This document shows, one piece after another, positions 14,760-22,557 of a stretch of DNA of 37,427 bases. Each line of letters opens with the position of its first letter. Positions within the stretch are counted from its first letter, which is position 1. Under the pieces are notes generated by a model that searched no databases, was not told the origin of the DNA, and saw only the letters and a list, made by a program, of their open reading frames with translations. Source of the DNA: a virus. Made by a program: the position numbers and the translations under genes. The stretch spans positions 1-37,427 of the IMG/VR virus record IMGVR_UViG_3300022723_000022; one strand, given 5' to 3'.

Positions 14760-14788
14760 ACCCCTCGACATGTAGTATGTCGAGGGGT
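14760..14788 (+). other. Stable hairpin after major capsid gene
   Basis: A 12-bp perfect stem (ACCCCTCGACAT with its complement at 14777-14788) closes a 5-nt GTAGT loop. No T-run follows, so it is not a classic intrinsic terminator. It may protect the 3' end of an abundant capsid transcript or slow transcription into the connector genes. Confidence 0.65.
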
Positions 14789-14806
14789 TAAGTGGTAGGA
14801 GACGAC

Positions 14807-15112
14807 ATGAGTGCAGAAGACCTATATGCAGAAATGGATGCTAAGTTCTTTTTGAACAAATGTGTCGGCCCTCAACTAGATGAGAACCTTAGGAGTTTTT
14901 CTAATCTTGAGTTGTTGTATATGCAACTCCGTCAGATTAACGAACTCATCATTGCAGTTCAAAATAATCCTAAACCTTCGTATGATATTGATGGACAGAA
15001 GGTACATTGGACTGACTACCTAGACATGTTGTATAAGAATCGCGATAGGTTGAACGAGGCTATTCGCAAAGAGGAAGGGCCTTGTGAGGAGAGCATGGAA
15101 GCATGGACTTAA
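14807..15112 (+). CDS. Head-tail region hypothetical protein
   Basis: A 101-residue helical, acidic protein (MSAEDLYAEMDAKFFLNKC...) with QINELIIAVQNNPKPSYDID in the middle. TAGGAGACGAC gives a strong start; the GTG at 14792 is less likely. It sits first after the capsid gene, where head-completion or connector proteins usually lie, but I see no diagnostic motif. Confidence 0.55.
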   Translation: MSAEDLYAEMDAKFFLNKCVGPQLDENLRSFSNLELLYMQLRQINELIIAVQNNPKPSYDIDGQKVHWTDYLDMLYKNRDRLNEAIRKEEGPCEESMEAWT

Positions 15113-15531
15113 GCTTCAACCCTGCTGAAGACTTTGTTGTTTTCGACGGGCGTGAAGGATGCGTCCTAAAGAAATCACGCCCCGTTCCCACCAATGGTGA
15201 GCGGTATGCTATTGATATTGAAAATGGTATCTACGATACCGGCAATTCACAGATGGATGGTGTGATCGACCTTGACGATTGCTTATTTAGACTGATAGGC
15301 CACCGTAATCTGTCTTTAGTTAAGCAGGTCTTTCAGCGGGGTGTTGCACTTGCGGCCCTTGACTTCAGTATGGCTGATGCTATTTTAGACGTGTGGAAAA
15401 ATGATGAACATATCGAGCTTGAGGATACAATTGAGCGAATAGAGAGCGGCGAAACCTTTAGTGTAATAGCTTACGACCGTTCGCATTTAACTTCTCGCTT
15501 ACGTATCGCACTTCGTAGGAACTCATTGTAA
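15103..15531 (+). CDS. Putative head-tail connector protein
   Basis: A 142-residue protein (MDLSFNPAEDFVVFDGREGC). It overlaps the previous gene by 10 bp and the next by 1 bp (TAATG). The first half is beta-rich with the segment GERYAIDIENGIYDTGNSQM; the second half is helical (HIELEDTIERIESGETF). Order suggests a head-tail adaptor or stopper. No family is recognised. Confidence 0.5.
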   Translation: MDLSFNPAEDFVVFDGREGCVLKKSRPVPTNGERYAIDIENGIYDTGNSQMDGVIDLDDCLFRLIGHRNLSLVKQVFQRGVALAALDFSMADAILDVWKNDEHIELEDTIERIESGETFSVIAYDRSHLTSRLRIALRRNSL

Positions 15532-15974
15532 TGCCAGCAGTACGCGGACGTAAAGGCGCCTTTGATAAAAGGTTTAGGCAGTACACCAAGCGTGTGGCTG
15601 CTAGGTACGATCGTACCATGACTGCCGTACAAAATGAGATTGCAGACGCTACGTTAAAAATTCTTGATGACACCGCTCCTTGGACGAGCGGTAACCTTAG
15701 AGGTACTGGCCCGCATCCAGGTGCAACTATTAGTAAGAGATACCCTAATCTTAATTCGGGTTTTACTAAGTTTCGCAGAGAAATAGGTGGTAAAGGGACG
15801 GTAGTAATCTCGAATCCTGTGTGGGATCTTTACGGCAGGCGTCTTGAGGAAGGTGAACTAGTACACAATCCTACGCTGGGCGGTCGTCCTTGGGAGCCCG
15901 GCTTTGTGCAAAGAGCATTGGATATTGTTAAGCTAACCTTCGATCCGAGGAGGATCAAACGTGCCGGTCCTTGA
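15531..15974 (+). CDS. HK97 gp10-like tail completion/neck protein
   Basis: A 147-residue protein. An N-terminal basic helical region (RGRKGAFDKRFRQYTKRVA) leads to TAPWTSGNLRGTGPHPG and then NPVWDLYGRRLEEGELVHNPTLGGRPWEPGFVQRALDIV. That layout, ending in a RPWEPGFV..AL helix, is the HK97 gp10-like pattern seen between connectors and the tail terminator. It would join head and tail. Start codon shares its A with the preceding stop. Confidence 0.6.
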   Translation: MPAVRGRKGAFDKRFRQYTKRVAARYDRTMTAVQNEIADATLKILDDTAPWTSGNLRGTGPHPGATISKRYPNLNSGFTKFRREIGGKGTVVISNPVWDLYGRRLEEGELVHNPTLGGRPWEPGFVQRALDIVKLTFDPRRIKRAGP

Positions 15975-16434
15975 TTACCTCGACGTTCACCAAGCTTTAA
16001 TGCGCCTCACTATGGACTTCGCCATTGAGCATGACATTCCAGTTATATTCAAAGGTCTTCCAAAACCGGATCTAACAGACAAGACTGATTGGATTCGACT
16101 CAATCTTTTGACCAATGAACCATGGCATAGTCCCATCACACACAACCATTGGGTGGTTGAAATAGCTTTCACTTCTCTAAAAGCGCATGTCAGAGAGGAT
16201 AAAAGGTTTGACGCACCTTATCGTTTCTGGAGACTTTTTAAGTCTAACTGGCATTGGGCTACATTAGAGATTCAAGGTAAATGTTTAAGATCGAAGGAGG
16301 CGATAGTAAGGCACCTAGATAACGCAACAACTGGACAAGGCTTCGATGGTATGTCGGTTGCTCAACCTGATAGTAATACGCATACTCTTTTAGCCACAAC
16401 TACATTCACTGAATTTGGTAGCAAACCTTATTAG
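15961..16434 (+). CDS. Putative tail terminator protein
   Basis: A 157-residue protein starting at GTG 15961 after GAGGAGG. It overlaps the gp10-like gene by 14 bp. It opens with a helical DYLDVHQALMRLTMDFAIEH stretch, followed by alternating strands and TTTFTEFGSKPY at the end. This fits the small tail-terminator family by position (gp10-like, then terminator, then tail tube) and size. No diagnostic residue. Confidence 0.5.
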   Translation: MPVLDYLDVHQALMRLTMDFAIEHDIPVIFKGLPKPDLTDKTDWIRLNLLTNEPWHSPITHNHWVVEIAFTSLKAHVREDKRFDAPYRFWRLFKSNWHWATLEIQGKCLRSKEAIVRHLDNATTGQGFDGMSVAQPDSNTHTLLATTTFTEFGSKPY

Positions 16435-16445
16435 GAGGTAACATT

Positions 16446-16976
16446 ATGCCGGAATTCGATACCGTCGGTCGTCTTACCGATAACCCTGGTTTTCGCAACT
16501 TTCGTGATGGTGAAGTTATCATCCGTGACGGCAGTGCAGTTCCTAAGGAGCTGACTCTGTTGGGTGCGGAGGGTGACCTTTCCTTTACTGAAGTAAGAAA
16601 CACTTTTCCGATTCTTGTGCGTGGCAAGATCGTCGGTCGTACTCAGGGTGATGAGGAGCAGATGTCTGTTTCTCTCACTATTAAGTTTGAGCAGTGGGCA
16701 TACGAGTCTGATTCTGACCAAGGCATTTCCCCCCGTGATGCAATGCGCGGTGTGAATGGTGCTTCGGATTGGGTCAGCACTGCGCCCTGCGGTCCACATT
16801 CGTTCGATCTCATCTATAAGATGAAGGACGTTTGTGGTACTGGCGGTAAGGAAGTGCTTATTCTTAGGCAGGTCCATGCCGACACTATCCCCTTCAATGA
16901 GGGTGACGAAACCAATACCATTAGGCTTGAGGGTACTGCACTGGTTGCTGAGCCTGACCGCGAGTGGGAAAACTAG
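16446..16976 (+). CDS. Major tail (tube) protein
   Basis: A 176-residue beta-rich protein after a strong TTAGGAGGTAAC ribosome site, which suggests high expression. It is followed by the chaperone pair and the tape measure gene, the usual order. The segments LTLLGAEGDLSFTEV, VRGKIVGRTQGDEEQMSVSL and HSFDLIYKMKDVCG are typical of tube folds. Its subunits would stack as hexamers around the tape measure. Confidence 0.68.
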   Translation: MPEFDTVGRLTDNPGFRNFRDGEVIIRDGSAVPKELTLLGAEGDLSFTEVRNTFPILVRGKIVGRTQGDEEQMSVSLTIKFEQWAYESDSDQGISPRDAMRGVNGASDWVSTAPCGPHSFDLIYKMKDVCGTGGKEVLILRQVHADTIPFNEGDETNTIRLEGTALVAEPDREWEN

Positions 16977-16999
16977 AAAACGAATGAAAGGGAGCCGTA

Positions 17000-17443
17000 A
17001 TGAAATTCAACAATAACCCTCTTTGTCTGAAGACTGGTCAGATCGAATTGAGTTTTGGTACTGTGACCGTTAAGGCTTTGCCTTATGGGTTCGATGCAAG
17101 ATTCTCCGAGATTTGGCCGGAGCCTACTCCACCGCGTAGTGTCGTTGGTGGAAAGAATGCGAACTCTACTCCGAACTACGATAGCCCCGAGTACAAGAAT
17201 AAGGTTGCGGATCGCAACCAATGTCTTATGGCCTATCGTTTCTATAAGTCCGTCGAGGATGATGAGAGCCTGAGCTTCGAGACGCCCACTCCTACCAGCG
17301 AAGAACAGCTTCGTGCATTGAAGAACGAGATTCAGAATTCCAGCGTTAGTACTGGTGACGTTCTGAAAGTAATCAATGCTTCTGCTTACCTCTCTGATCT
17401 TATCGACGATGATAACGGAGAGATCGGTAAGCTTTTTGTGTAG
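17000..17443 (+). CDS. Tail assembly chaperone (lambda G-like)
   Basis: A 147-residue protein between the tail tube and the tape measure gene, the fixed position of the G-type chaperone. It is mostly polar and helical at its C-terminal half (EEQLRALKNEIQNSSVSTGDVLKVINASAY). The last codons CTT TTT GTG TAG contain a run of five Ts. From there the -1 frame is open for 80 more codons, so a minority of ribosomes may extend it to a 226-residue G-T form. Confidence 0.65.
   Translation: MKFNNNPLCLKTGQIELSFGTVTVKALPYGFDARFSEIWPEPTPPRSVVGGKNANSTPNYDSPEYKNKVADRNQCLMAYRFYKSVEDDESLSFETPTPTSEEQLRALKNEIQNSSVSTGDVLKVINASAYLSDLIDDDNGEIGKLFV
17432..17438 (+). promoter_or_regulatory. Candidate -1 frameshift site CTTTTTG
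   Basis: The zero-frame codons are CTT TTT GTG TAG. In the -1 frame the last stop is TAA at 17428-17430, so the overlap of both open frames is only about 13 nt and contains this T5 run. A GGGCG/CGCCC stem (17460-17464 with 17476-17480) lies about 20 nt downstream. The heptamer is not a perfect X XXY YYZ. Confidence 0.55.
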
Positions 17444-17679
17444 AGCCCGAACCTGGAAAGGGCGGAACAAAACCACGCCCGTTGCCAAAAGGTAGGACTG
17501 CGTACTATCAAATCTTTAGAGTATGTGAGAGGTTTGGGCAGACTGTCGAGTGGTTTTACGAATTGCCGCGAGAGAAACAAACACAGTATTTGAAGTTCGA
17601 GAGTGTAAGAGAACGTGAGGAGAGTGAAGAAGCTCTCCAACAGGCAAAGATAGCTTCTGCTGGAAGGTTGAAGATTTAA
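17437..17679 (+). CDS. Frameshift extension of tail chaperone (T-like)
   Basis: The -1 frame after the T-run reads CVEPEPGKGGTKPRPLPKGR and then AYYQIFRVCERFGQTVEWFYE, 80 residues ending before the tape measure ATG at 17681. A Pro/Gly/Lys-rich linker leading into a helical domain is the usual look of the T part of a G-T chaperone. The only separate start, TTG 17482, has no ribosome site, which favours frameshifting over independent translation. Confidence 0.55.
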   Translation, partial: CVEPEPGKGGTKPRPLPKGRTAYYQIFRVCERFGQTVEWFYELPREKQTQYLKFESVREREESEEALQQAKIASAGRLKI

Positions 17680-17680
17680 C

Positions 17681-20600
17681 ATGGCTGACTTTGAAGAAGT
17701 AATTGCTTTTCTTGGAAACACCAAGCCGGTTCGCGACTCGCTTAATAAGCTGAGTCGCGATCTTCCAAGACAGGTTCGCAAGCTTGAAGAAAAAGTTGAA
17801 GCTACCTTCAACCCTAAGATTCAGTTGCTTAGTGAAAAGACTCTGAAGGGTAGGCTTGGGCAGTTTTCTAAAGAGGCTGCGCGAATCAACAAAGAGTTTA
17901 CGCAAGCTAACGCTGAAGTTAAAGAGTTAGCGAACACTGCTAAAAACATTTTTAAGACGCGCAAGGCTTTGACTATCAAGCCTCAGTTCGCGCCGGATGC
18001 TGTTGACCTAGACCAAGAGGGGGCGGTATCTGCAACTATTAAGAACTTCCGCAAAGTAGAACGGGCAAAGAAAAACCAGGCCTCCCGTCTTAAAGCAATC
18101 AATAAGGATGTAGCGCAATCTTCCATGCGTGAAGAAAAGGCAGACGCTGAGTTTGCTATTCGTACCGCAACGATGGAAGTCCAGCGTAAGCGTAAGCTTG
18201 CACAACAAGAAGCCCGAGATAAAGCTGAAGCTGAGCGTGTCGCTATTGCTGCACGTAATCAATCGTTGGTTACTCGTCGGGCTACAAGTTCGCGTGCATT
18301 ACGTATCGGTGCTGGTGTTGCCGGTGCTTTTGGCAACTTTCAAGTAGCATCTGGACTATTCACCGCATCAACCGCGCTACAGGGTGTGGATAAGGATTTA
18401 TTTGGAGACATTAACCCTAGACAGATCGCTACACTTACTGGTGCAACATTAGCGTTCACAGGTGCGATTGGTGGACTTAGCGTTGCTGCTTTCTCTGCGA
18501 AAAAAGCTTTGGATTTTGAAGATGAGTTGGCCAAACTGAGTACCCTTCTTCTTCCTGCTAGTGCAAGTGCGTCGGAGCTTGAGAGCACACTAGATAAAAC
18601 CGCACAGTCTGCGGTACGTTTGTCTACTAGGTTTAATGTAGACCTTACAGAAGCCGTTGAAGGCTTTAGCACTGCTCTGTCTGCTGGTATTGCAGCGGAC
18701 GAATTGGAGAGATTCGGTCAGCAGGCCGGTGTACTTGCAACTGCTCTTGGTGTATCTTTTTCAGAGTCCACCGATATTCTTACGACTCTTAAAGATTCGT
18801 ATGAGCTTCAGATCGGAGACTTGAATCGAATTAATAACACTCTGTTTGCGACTGTTGATGAGGGTAAGGTTGTTATCAGTGACCTGATCACAAGCCTTGG
18901 TCGTGTAGCTCCAGTCGCTTCTGGTGCTGGCGTCTCGATCGAAGACTTACTTAGTGCGCTGGCTTTCCTTACTAGACAGGGCTTTAAGCCTAGTCGGTCG
19001 GTTACGTCTATCAGTCGCGCAATTGAAGGAATCATTGACCCTAGTCAAAAGGCTAAGAAGACTTTCGATGCTCTCGGACTACAGACGGGGCGTGCAGCAT
19101 TTGAGGGTAAAACTTTTGTTGAGGTGTTTGATGAGATTCGTCGTGTTACCGGCGGTAATGCTGAAGTAATCTCACAACTATTCCCCCGTGCTCAGGCTTT
19201 CCGTGCAGCTCAGGCGTTTACACTGACAACGGATCAGGCCGAAAACTTGCGCGAAGCAATCACAAATACTTTTGATGATACTGCAATCACCGCAGCCAAT
19301 CGTGCTCTCGACAGTACGAAAGTTAGATTCGAGCGCATTCAGAAAGCTATTACTGGACAGGCGGCGCTGTCTGGTCAGGGGATTCTGGCTGATATTGAGA
19401 GGAATATCTTTGAGCTCGTAGGTGCAGAAGATGCTCTAGAGAGTGTTGATCGGTTCAACGTAGCTTTACTTAAAGTGCAAAATACGGTAAGTAGTTTTAT
19501 CGGTGGTCTTCGTACTGTAGGGGACGCGATAGGTACTGTGTTCTCAAGTATCGCCAGTCCCACAGATATATTTACAAACATTGATGCTTTCGCAGCCAAT
19601 ACTGAAAAGACTCTAGCAGAGATAGGACAACAGAGTATTGAGCTTGCTCGACAGGCAGACAATGTAGAAGACGCTGTAGATATTTTACGTAAGAGCTTGG
19701 GCGATACTGGTCCGATCGACGCTCTATTTGGAGACGGTCTTTCGGAAAATGAACTTACCAAACTTGCTGAAAAGATTATCAAAGCTCGCGAGGTGGATGA
19801 GCTTACTACATCCATTGAGGATCTAGCAGGGGCTCTTGACACTAAGTTGCGGTCTGCTTTGGATGATAGCTCGGAAAGACTTTCTAAACTCAACAAACAA
19901 ATCACTGAGTCCACCGCAGAGATCGAGAAAATCGAGCAGGATCTTGCGATTGGTAAGCTGACAGTCGAAGAAAAAGCAATCTTCGATGCTGTGGATAATG
20001 CTGGTAAACTTATCTCGACTAGGTTTGGCAAAGTTATTGCTCAGATCAACAAACAGGCTGAGTTGGACTTCACTCAAATACTTACACCTATTGAAGCAGA
20101 GTTCGCCCGTATCGACGCTGAGGGTGTCGGTGGTATCATCGGTCGAATTGATTCTATCACCGCGAAGATTCAATCCGTTATTGATACAGGAATTGTTGAC
20201 CCAACACCACTTGTTGAGCTACAGGATAGACTAGCGAACCTTGCTAAACCTACTGAGGTAGGTGGCGTAGTTACGCCCACAAGTATTGCGAAACAGGCCG
20301 AAACTGCTGAGAAAATCTTTAAGGATCTTCGCGATGTAGTGTTGGATGTCAATAGTTCTACTGAGATTACTACTGATAACTTCCGCATGCTTCTTGAACA
20401 GGGAGCTATTCCAGTAGGTGAACTTGAGAACGAGGCGAGAGAACTTCTTACACAGTTGGACGCTATTGATACCAAGCAGAAGGAAATTCTATCCGGTACC
20501 GATCTTCGCGCACTATCAAATGATCTTCGCAAACAGGTCGAGGATGCCAGCTCTGAAGTAGATAAGCTACTTAACAAGGATCCGGAAGAAACTGAGAAGT

Positions 20601-21631
20601 CTATTGCGGACCTTAGTAAAGAACTGTTGAGCTTTGATAAGCGAATTAAAGAAACCAAGAAGGGTTTCGATGCTCTGCTTTTTGGCATAGGACAGCTGCC
20701 TACAGAACTTGATGCTGAAAGCGCAGCGGAAAGTGTTCAGCTTGTGCAGATGCTTACCGCTGAACGCGATAAGTTGAAGGAACTTAAACAGCAAGAGGCT
20801 GAAGTTCAAGAGAAGCTTAACGAGAAAGAGCAAGAGCAAGTTAAGATTCAGGAGGAACGTGAGAAAATCTTCCTTGAGCAGCGAGACAAGGTTCTCGACA
20901 TCGAGCAGAAACTTGCGGATGCACAGAAGAAGTTCGAGGAGGATAAGACTAATAAGTTGCGCGAACAGGTAGAGAAGCGTCGAGCAATTCTCGATGCATT
21001 CGCAACGACACGATTCGACCTTGAAGAAAAGAAGATTGCGGACGAATTGAAGTTCGCCCGTAATGAGCGACAGCAACAGCGCATCGCACAGTCAGGCTTT
21101 CAAAGTGCCGAGACTGCTGCGCGTGAAGCTATCGAACGTGGTGATCTTTCGGCCGCACAAGCTGCTTTCGACCGTGCAAGACTACGGGGACAGGATCTTT
21201 CCGGTCTGTTTGGTGAAGGTAGTAGGCGTGGAGGCATGGTTGCTGAGCGCACCAACGCAACACTACTTGAACTTAATGATCTACTACAAGACCTCGCTCT
21301 TACACAGAATGAACGTGAAGTGCGAGACATCGGAAAGACACGCTTCACCAAGAGCGACATCGCCCGTGAGCTTGCGGAAGAACTTGAGGCGGATGAAGAT
21401 AGTTCACCACTTGTTAGTGTCGACAAGTCGAACAATGAGTTTAGAATTACTATCACTAATCCGTCGGACTTCGGTAGTCTAGGTGAGATCGTGGATAAGG
21501 TGCTTGATGAAAGACAGTCGCGAGAAGCGTTGGGTACAAACTTCAACACCTTTGATAAGAATAGGCGAAGCAATCAGCAAGCGCCTAGAGTACAAGCACA
21601 GAAACCTGTCGGTGGTAAGGCTGGAACATGA
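17681..21631 (+). CDS. Tail tape measure protein
   Basis: A 1316-residue protein, the longest in the window, in the tape-measure position. It has an N-terminal helical/coiled region (to about 200). Two hydrophobic stretches follow near 207-236 and 250-275. A TP901-type phage minor tail domain (about 285-560) contains DFEDELAKLSTLLLP, RFNVDLTEAVEGFSTAL, ATALGVSFSESTDILTTL and GRVAPVASGAGVSIEDLLSAL. The rest is long charged helix, including a coiled coil near 1025-1110 (EAEVQEKLNEKEQEQVK). Its length would set tail length; at about 0.15 nm per residue this suggests near 200 nm (inference). The stop overlaps the next ATG. Confidence 0.9.
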   Translation: MADFEEVIAFLGNTKPVRDSLNKLSRDLPRQVRKLEEKVEATFNPKIQLLSEKTLKGRLGQFSKEAARINKEFTQANAEVKELANTAKNIFKTRKALTIKPQFAPDAVDLDQEGAVSATIKNFRKVERAKKNQASRLKAINKDVAQSSMREEKADAEFAIRTATMEVQRKRKLAQQEARDKAEAERVAIAARNQSLVTRRATSSRALRIGAGVAGAFGNFQVASGLFTASTALQGVDKDLFGDINPRQIATLTGATLAFTGAIGGLSVAAFSAKKALDFEDELAKLSTLLLPASASASELESTLDKTAQSAVRLSTRFNVDLTEAVEGFSTALSAGIAADELERFGQQAGVLATALGVSFSESTDILTTLKDSYELQIGDLNRINNTLFATVDEGKVVISDLITSLGRVAPVASGAGVSIEDLLSALAFLTRQGFKPSRSVTSISRAIEGIIDPSQKAKKTFDALGLQTGRAAFEGKTFVEVFDEIRRVTGGNAEVISQLFPRAQAFRAAQAFTLTTDQAENLREAITNTFDDTAITAANRALDSTKVRFERIQKAITGQAALSGQGILADIERNIFELVGAEDALESVDRFNVALLKVQNTVSSFIGGLRTVGDAIGTVFSSIASPTDIFTNIDAFAANTEKTLAEIGQQSIELARQADNVEDAVDILRKSLGDTGPIDALFGDGLSENELTKLAEKIIKAREVDELTTSIEDLAGALDTKLRSALDDSSERLSKLNKQITESTAEIEKIEQDLAIGKLTVEEKAIFDAVDNAGKLISTRFGKVIAQINKQAELDFTQILTPIEAEFARIDAEGVGGIIGRIDSITAKIQSVIDTGIVDPTPLVELQDRLANLAKPTEVGGVVTPTSIAKQAETAEKIFKDLRDVVLDVNSSTEITTDNFRMLLEQGAIPVGELENEARELLTQLDAIDTKQKEILSGTDLRALSNDLRKQVEDASSEVDKLLNKDPEETEKSIADLSKELLSFDKRIKETKKGFDALLFGIGQLPTELDAESAAESVQLVQMLTAERDKLKELKQQEAEVQEKLNEKEQEQVKIQEEREKIFLEQRDKVLDIEQKLADAQKKFEEDKTNKLREQVEKRRAILDAFATTRFDLEEKKIADELKFARNERQQQRIAQSGFQSAETAAREAIERGDLSAAQAAFDRARLRGQDLSGLFGEGSRRGGMVAERTNATLLELNDLLQDLALTQNEREVRDIGKTRFTKSDIARELAEELEADEDSSPLVSVDKSNNEFRITITNPSDFGSLGEIVDKVLDERQSREALGTNFNTFDKNRRSNQQAPRVQAQKPVGGKAGT

Positions 21632-22554
21632 CTGACGAACAGGGACTAATTAAGGCTGCGAAAACTGCGGGAAGGTATGTCACGTTTTCCTTTCCGCATA
21701 CTGGTACCGTTACACATTCTGTTGAGCTTCGCGCTCCAGAATTCGGAGACAGGTTCACCACTGGCCGCAACCAAGTTTTGAAACGCACCCGGTCTGGTGT
21801 TACTACTGCGTATGATCGTGGTCGTGACATCAACACCGAGTATTCTTGGGAGTTTAACAATGTCTCAGAATATGAGCGAGCAGCACTGATTGTATTTCTT
21901 GAGGAAGTAAATTGGGGTGCGTCGAAGATCAAGATTACCGATTGGTACGGAGACGACCTCATCGCCCGTATGGCAATCACCTCTTTGGATCAGACGAATC
22001 AACGTATTCAAACTCTTGATGGTGGTAAGACAGAAGTACTATATAGTTTTAGAATTCAATTCATCGACATCACTGGCAACACTGAAGAACTTGCAGTACA
22101 GGATAATCCGAACATGACCAACGCTCTAAAGCTGCACGTGTTGAATCAAACACACCCACACAATAGGTTGTCTATATTGCCTAACGTTCCTGTCGGTAGT
22201 GACGGTATTGTCGACCAAGTCGATATTGAGACTGCCCAAACAGATGAGGCTGATGGTAGTACATTCTACAACAAGAGTGCTGCTTTCTTTCTTACAGTGA
22301 GTAAGACTGATGGTACGAAACGAGCTATGGCTATTGTATATGCCACAACAGATCGTGACTATGATACTCCTACCGCAGCAACGACGATTAAAGGTGATAC
22401 CATAGAGTGGTTCGAGGATGGTACTGAGGTATCTTCCATCATTACTTTAACTGCTGATGTTGCTGCTGGTGTAGGCGGCGCACAGTCTATTCGTGTGCTT
22501 GCACAATCCAGTGAGGCGGGATGGCGCATTCAGAGCCGGCGAGTTAAGGTTTAA
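21628..22554 (+). CDS. Distal tail-like protein
   Basis: A 308-residue protein overlapping the tape measure stop by 4 bp, where the distal tail (Dit-like) gene is expected. The first 150 residues are beta-rich with a tail-fold look (FPHTGTVTHSVELRAPEFGDRF, KIKITDWYGDDLIARMAITS). A second domain from about 190 is Thr-rich beta (ADVAAGVGGAQSIRVLAQSS). It would form the ring that links tube and tip. Confidence 0.5.
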   Translation: MTDEQGLIKAAKTAGRYVTFSFPHTGTVTHSVELRAPEFGDRFTTGRNQVLKRTRSGVTTAYDRGRDINTEYSWEFNNVSEYERAALIVFLEEVNWGASKIKITDWYGDDLIARMAITSLDQTNQRIQTLDGGKTEVLYSFRIQFIDITGNTEELAVQDNPNMTNALKLHVLNQTHPHNRLSILPNVPVGSDGIVDQVDIETAQTDEADGSTFYNKSAAFFLTVSKTDGTKRAMAIVYATTDRDYDTPTAATTIKGDTIEWFEDGTEVSSIITLTADVAAGVGGAQSIRVLAQSSEAGWRIQSRRVKV

Positions 22555-22557
22555 GTT

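Noticed and set aside
19375-20031. Ser/Leu-rich open frame antisense to the tape measure gene
   Set aside because: Low-complexity mirror of the helical coding sequence; no independent support.
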